DNA of 64,000 nucleotides from Tsuneonella amylolytica (GTDB taxonomy: Bacteria > Pseudomonadota > Alphaproteobacteria > Sphingomonadales > Sphingomonadaceae): the NCBI RefSeq assembly GCF_003626915.1, contig NZ_CP032570.1, positions 62,001-126,000 of the forward strand, written 5' to 3'. The position numbers and the translations under genes were made by a program. The notes under the pieces were generated by a model, which was not told the DNA's origin, made no database searches, and saw only the letters and a program-made list of their open reading frames with translations. Of the stretch, positions 63,247 to 64,000 are shown one piece after another; the first letter of the stretch is position 1, and every line of letters begins with the position of its first letter.

Positions 63247-64000
63247 TTAAACCAGAAGTTGACGCGCGGGTCCTTGGCCGAGGAACATCGCCGGGCTCGC
63301 GGTCGCTCCGTAGGCGCCGGCGCAGAAAACCGCGACGAGATCGCCGACTTCGGCGCGCGGCAGGCGTGCCTTGTCCGCGAGCCGGTCGAGCGGGGTGCAC
63401 AGGCAGCCCACGACGTTAGCCTCGTCGTCAGCTTCGGCACCGAACCGGGTCGCGATGGCGACCGGGTAATTGCGGCGCACTACGGTCCCGAAATTGCCCG
63501 ACGCGGCGAGTTGGTGATGCAGCCCGCCATCCGTGACGAGGTAGGTCTCGCCGTGGCTTTCCTTGCGGTCCACGATCTCGCACAGGTAAACACCGGCCTC
63601 GCCAACGAGATAGCGGCCAAGCTCGATGCACAGGTCGGTATCCGCAAGCGTGCCCGGCAATGCGGCGAAGCGTTCCGCCAGCTTTTCACCTACCAGCGCC
63701 AGATCGACCGGATCGTCGCCCGCAAAGTAGGGAATGCCGAAGCCGCCCCCCATGTTCAGCTTCGGCAGCGGCCCGTGGTCGACTTCGCGCGCCAGCCTGT
63801 CGGCTAGGTCGAGCACGTTGCCCTGCGTCTCGGCAATGGCCTCTGCATCGAGGGCCTGGCTACCCGTGTAGATATGAAGCCCGCGCCATTCGGCTCCGGC
63901 GACGATCAGTTCGCGGGCGATGGCGGGCACATGCGCGGCATCGATGCCGAACGGCTTGGCGCCGCCGCCCATCTTCATTCCCGACCCGCGCAATTCGAAG
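63247..64000 (-). CDS. PLP-dependent decarboxylase, XrtA-associated (5' end outside window)
   Basis: This is the last 250 codons of a fold-III PLP decarboxylase of the DAP/ornithine type (TIGR03099 family occurs with exosortase A). Visible motifs are GLHIYTGSQ, the PLP-phosphate loop NMGGGFGIPYF, ELGRYLVGEAGVY, VVGCLCTPLDRLAD with the active-site Cys, and CAGAYGATASPAMFLG. The Lys that binds PLP lies in the part outside the window. The frame is open to the right edge. Confidence 0.9.
   Translation of the reverse strand, partial: FELRGSGMKMGGGAKPFGIDAAHVPAIARELIVAGAEWRGLHIYTGSQALDAEAIAETQGNVLDLADRLAREVDHGPLPKLNMGGGFGIPYFAGDDPVDLALVGEKLAERFAALPGTLADTDLCIELGRYLVGEAGVYLCEIVDRKESHGETYLVTDGGLHHQLAASGNFGTVVRRNYPVAIATRFGAEADDEANVVGCLCTPLDRLADKARLPRAEVGDLVAVFCAGAYGATASPAMFLGQGPARQLLV

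Overview
The window is about 66% GC and densely coded. It is typical alphaproteobacterial chromosome, and the gene content points to the order Sphingomonadales, most likely Erythrobacteraceae. The reasons are a 14-gene nuo operon, RNase E and RNase J in the same genome, a rne/amidase/PBP1A/prfB neighbourhood, a coniferyl-aldehyde-type dehydrogenase, REP-like palindromes of the 'cccagcgaaagctggg' type, and an exosortase A (XrtA) exopolysaccharide cluster. The family-level call is inference. I see no tRNA, rRNA, CRISPR array, prophage or insertion sequence.

Layout. At 1-0.6 kb lie the end of citrate synthase and a small membrane protein. At 0.6-4.5 kb is a minus-strand operon of signalling-like genes whose proteins look catalytically degenerate: an Hpt-like protein without its histidine, a nucleotidyltransferase-like membrane protein without its motifs, a DUF2336-like helical protein, and a histidine-kinase-like protein without the phosphoacceptor histidine. 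At 4.6-7.3 kb a divergent gene encodes a large membrane-anchored coiled-coil protein. At 7.3-26.5 kb one minus-strand operon, read from 26.5 kb downward, runs nuoA-B-C-(lipoprotein)-D-E-(47-aa membrane protein)-F-G-(77-aa membrane protein)-H-I-J-K-L-M-N and then birA, coaX, rnj and a DUF1467 gene. Most junctions are ATGA, GTGA or TGATG overlaps, so translation is probably coupled throughout. At 26.6-33.6 kb are an aldehyde dehydrogenase, a thiolase, an SH3-domain protein, a 2-hydroxyacid dehydrogenase, an NTF2-like protein, an NMO-like flavoprotein and an exported methyltransferase-like lipoprotein. At 33.6-42.1 kb are prfB, an exported peroxiredoxin, PBP1A and an amidase, with rne divergent behind a 458-base leader.

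At 42.2-47.8 kb are an MBL-fold hydrolase, a methyltransferase, and an orphan group that looks cell-envelope related: a nucleotidyltransferase, a P-loop kinase, an ICMT-like membrane methyltransferase and a Wzx-like flippase. At 47.8-51 kb are sdhB, a thioesterase, zapE and a pirin. From 50.9 kb to the right edge the minus strand carries the XrtA exopolysaccharide cluster. In transcription order it is a PLP decarboxylase (cut by the window edge), a Wza-like export lipoprotein, a Wzz-like chain-length protein, a CpsD-like kinase, a TIGR03016-like outer-membrane protein, a TIGR03015-like ATPase, a DUF3473 deacetylase, a FemAB-like protein, a glycosyltransferase, exosortase A and an asparagine-synthase-like amidotransferase.

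The most unusual observations are the operon of degenerate signalling proteins, two small membrane-protein genes inside the nuo operon (one bracketed by perfect 18-bp direct repeats), and a textbook intrinsic terminator (hairpin plus T8) lying antisense inside the femAB-like gene. I found no obviously new multi-gene defence or mobile system.
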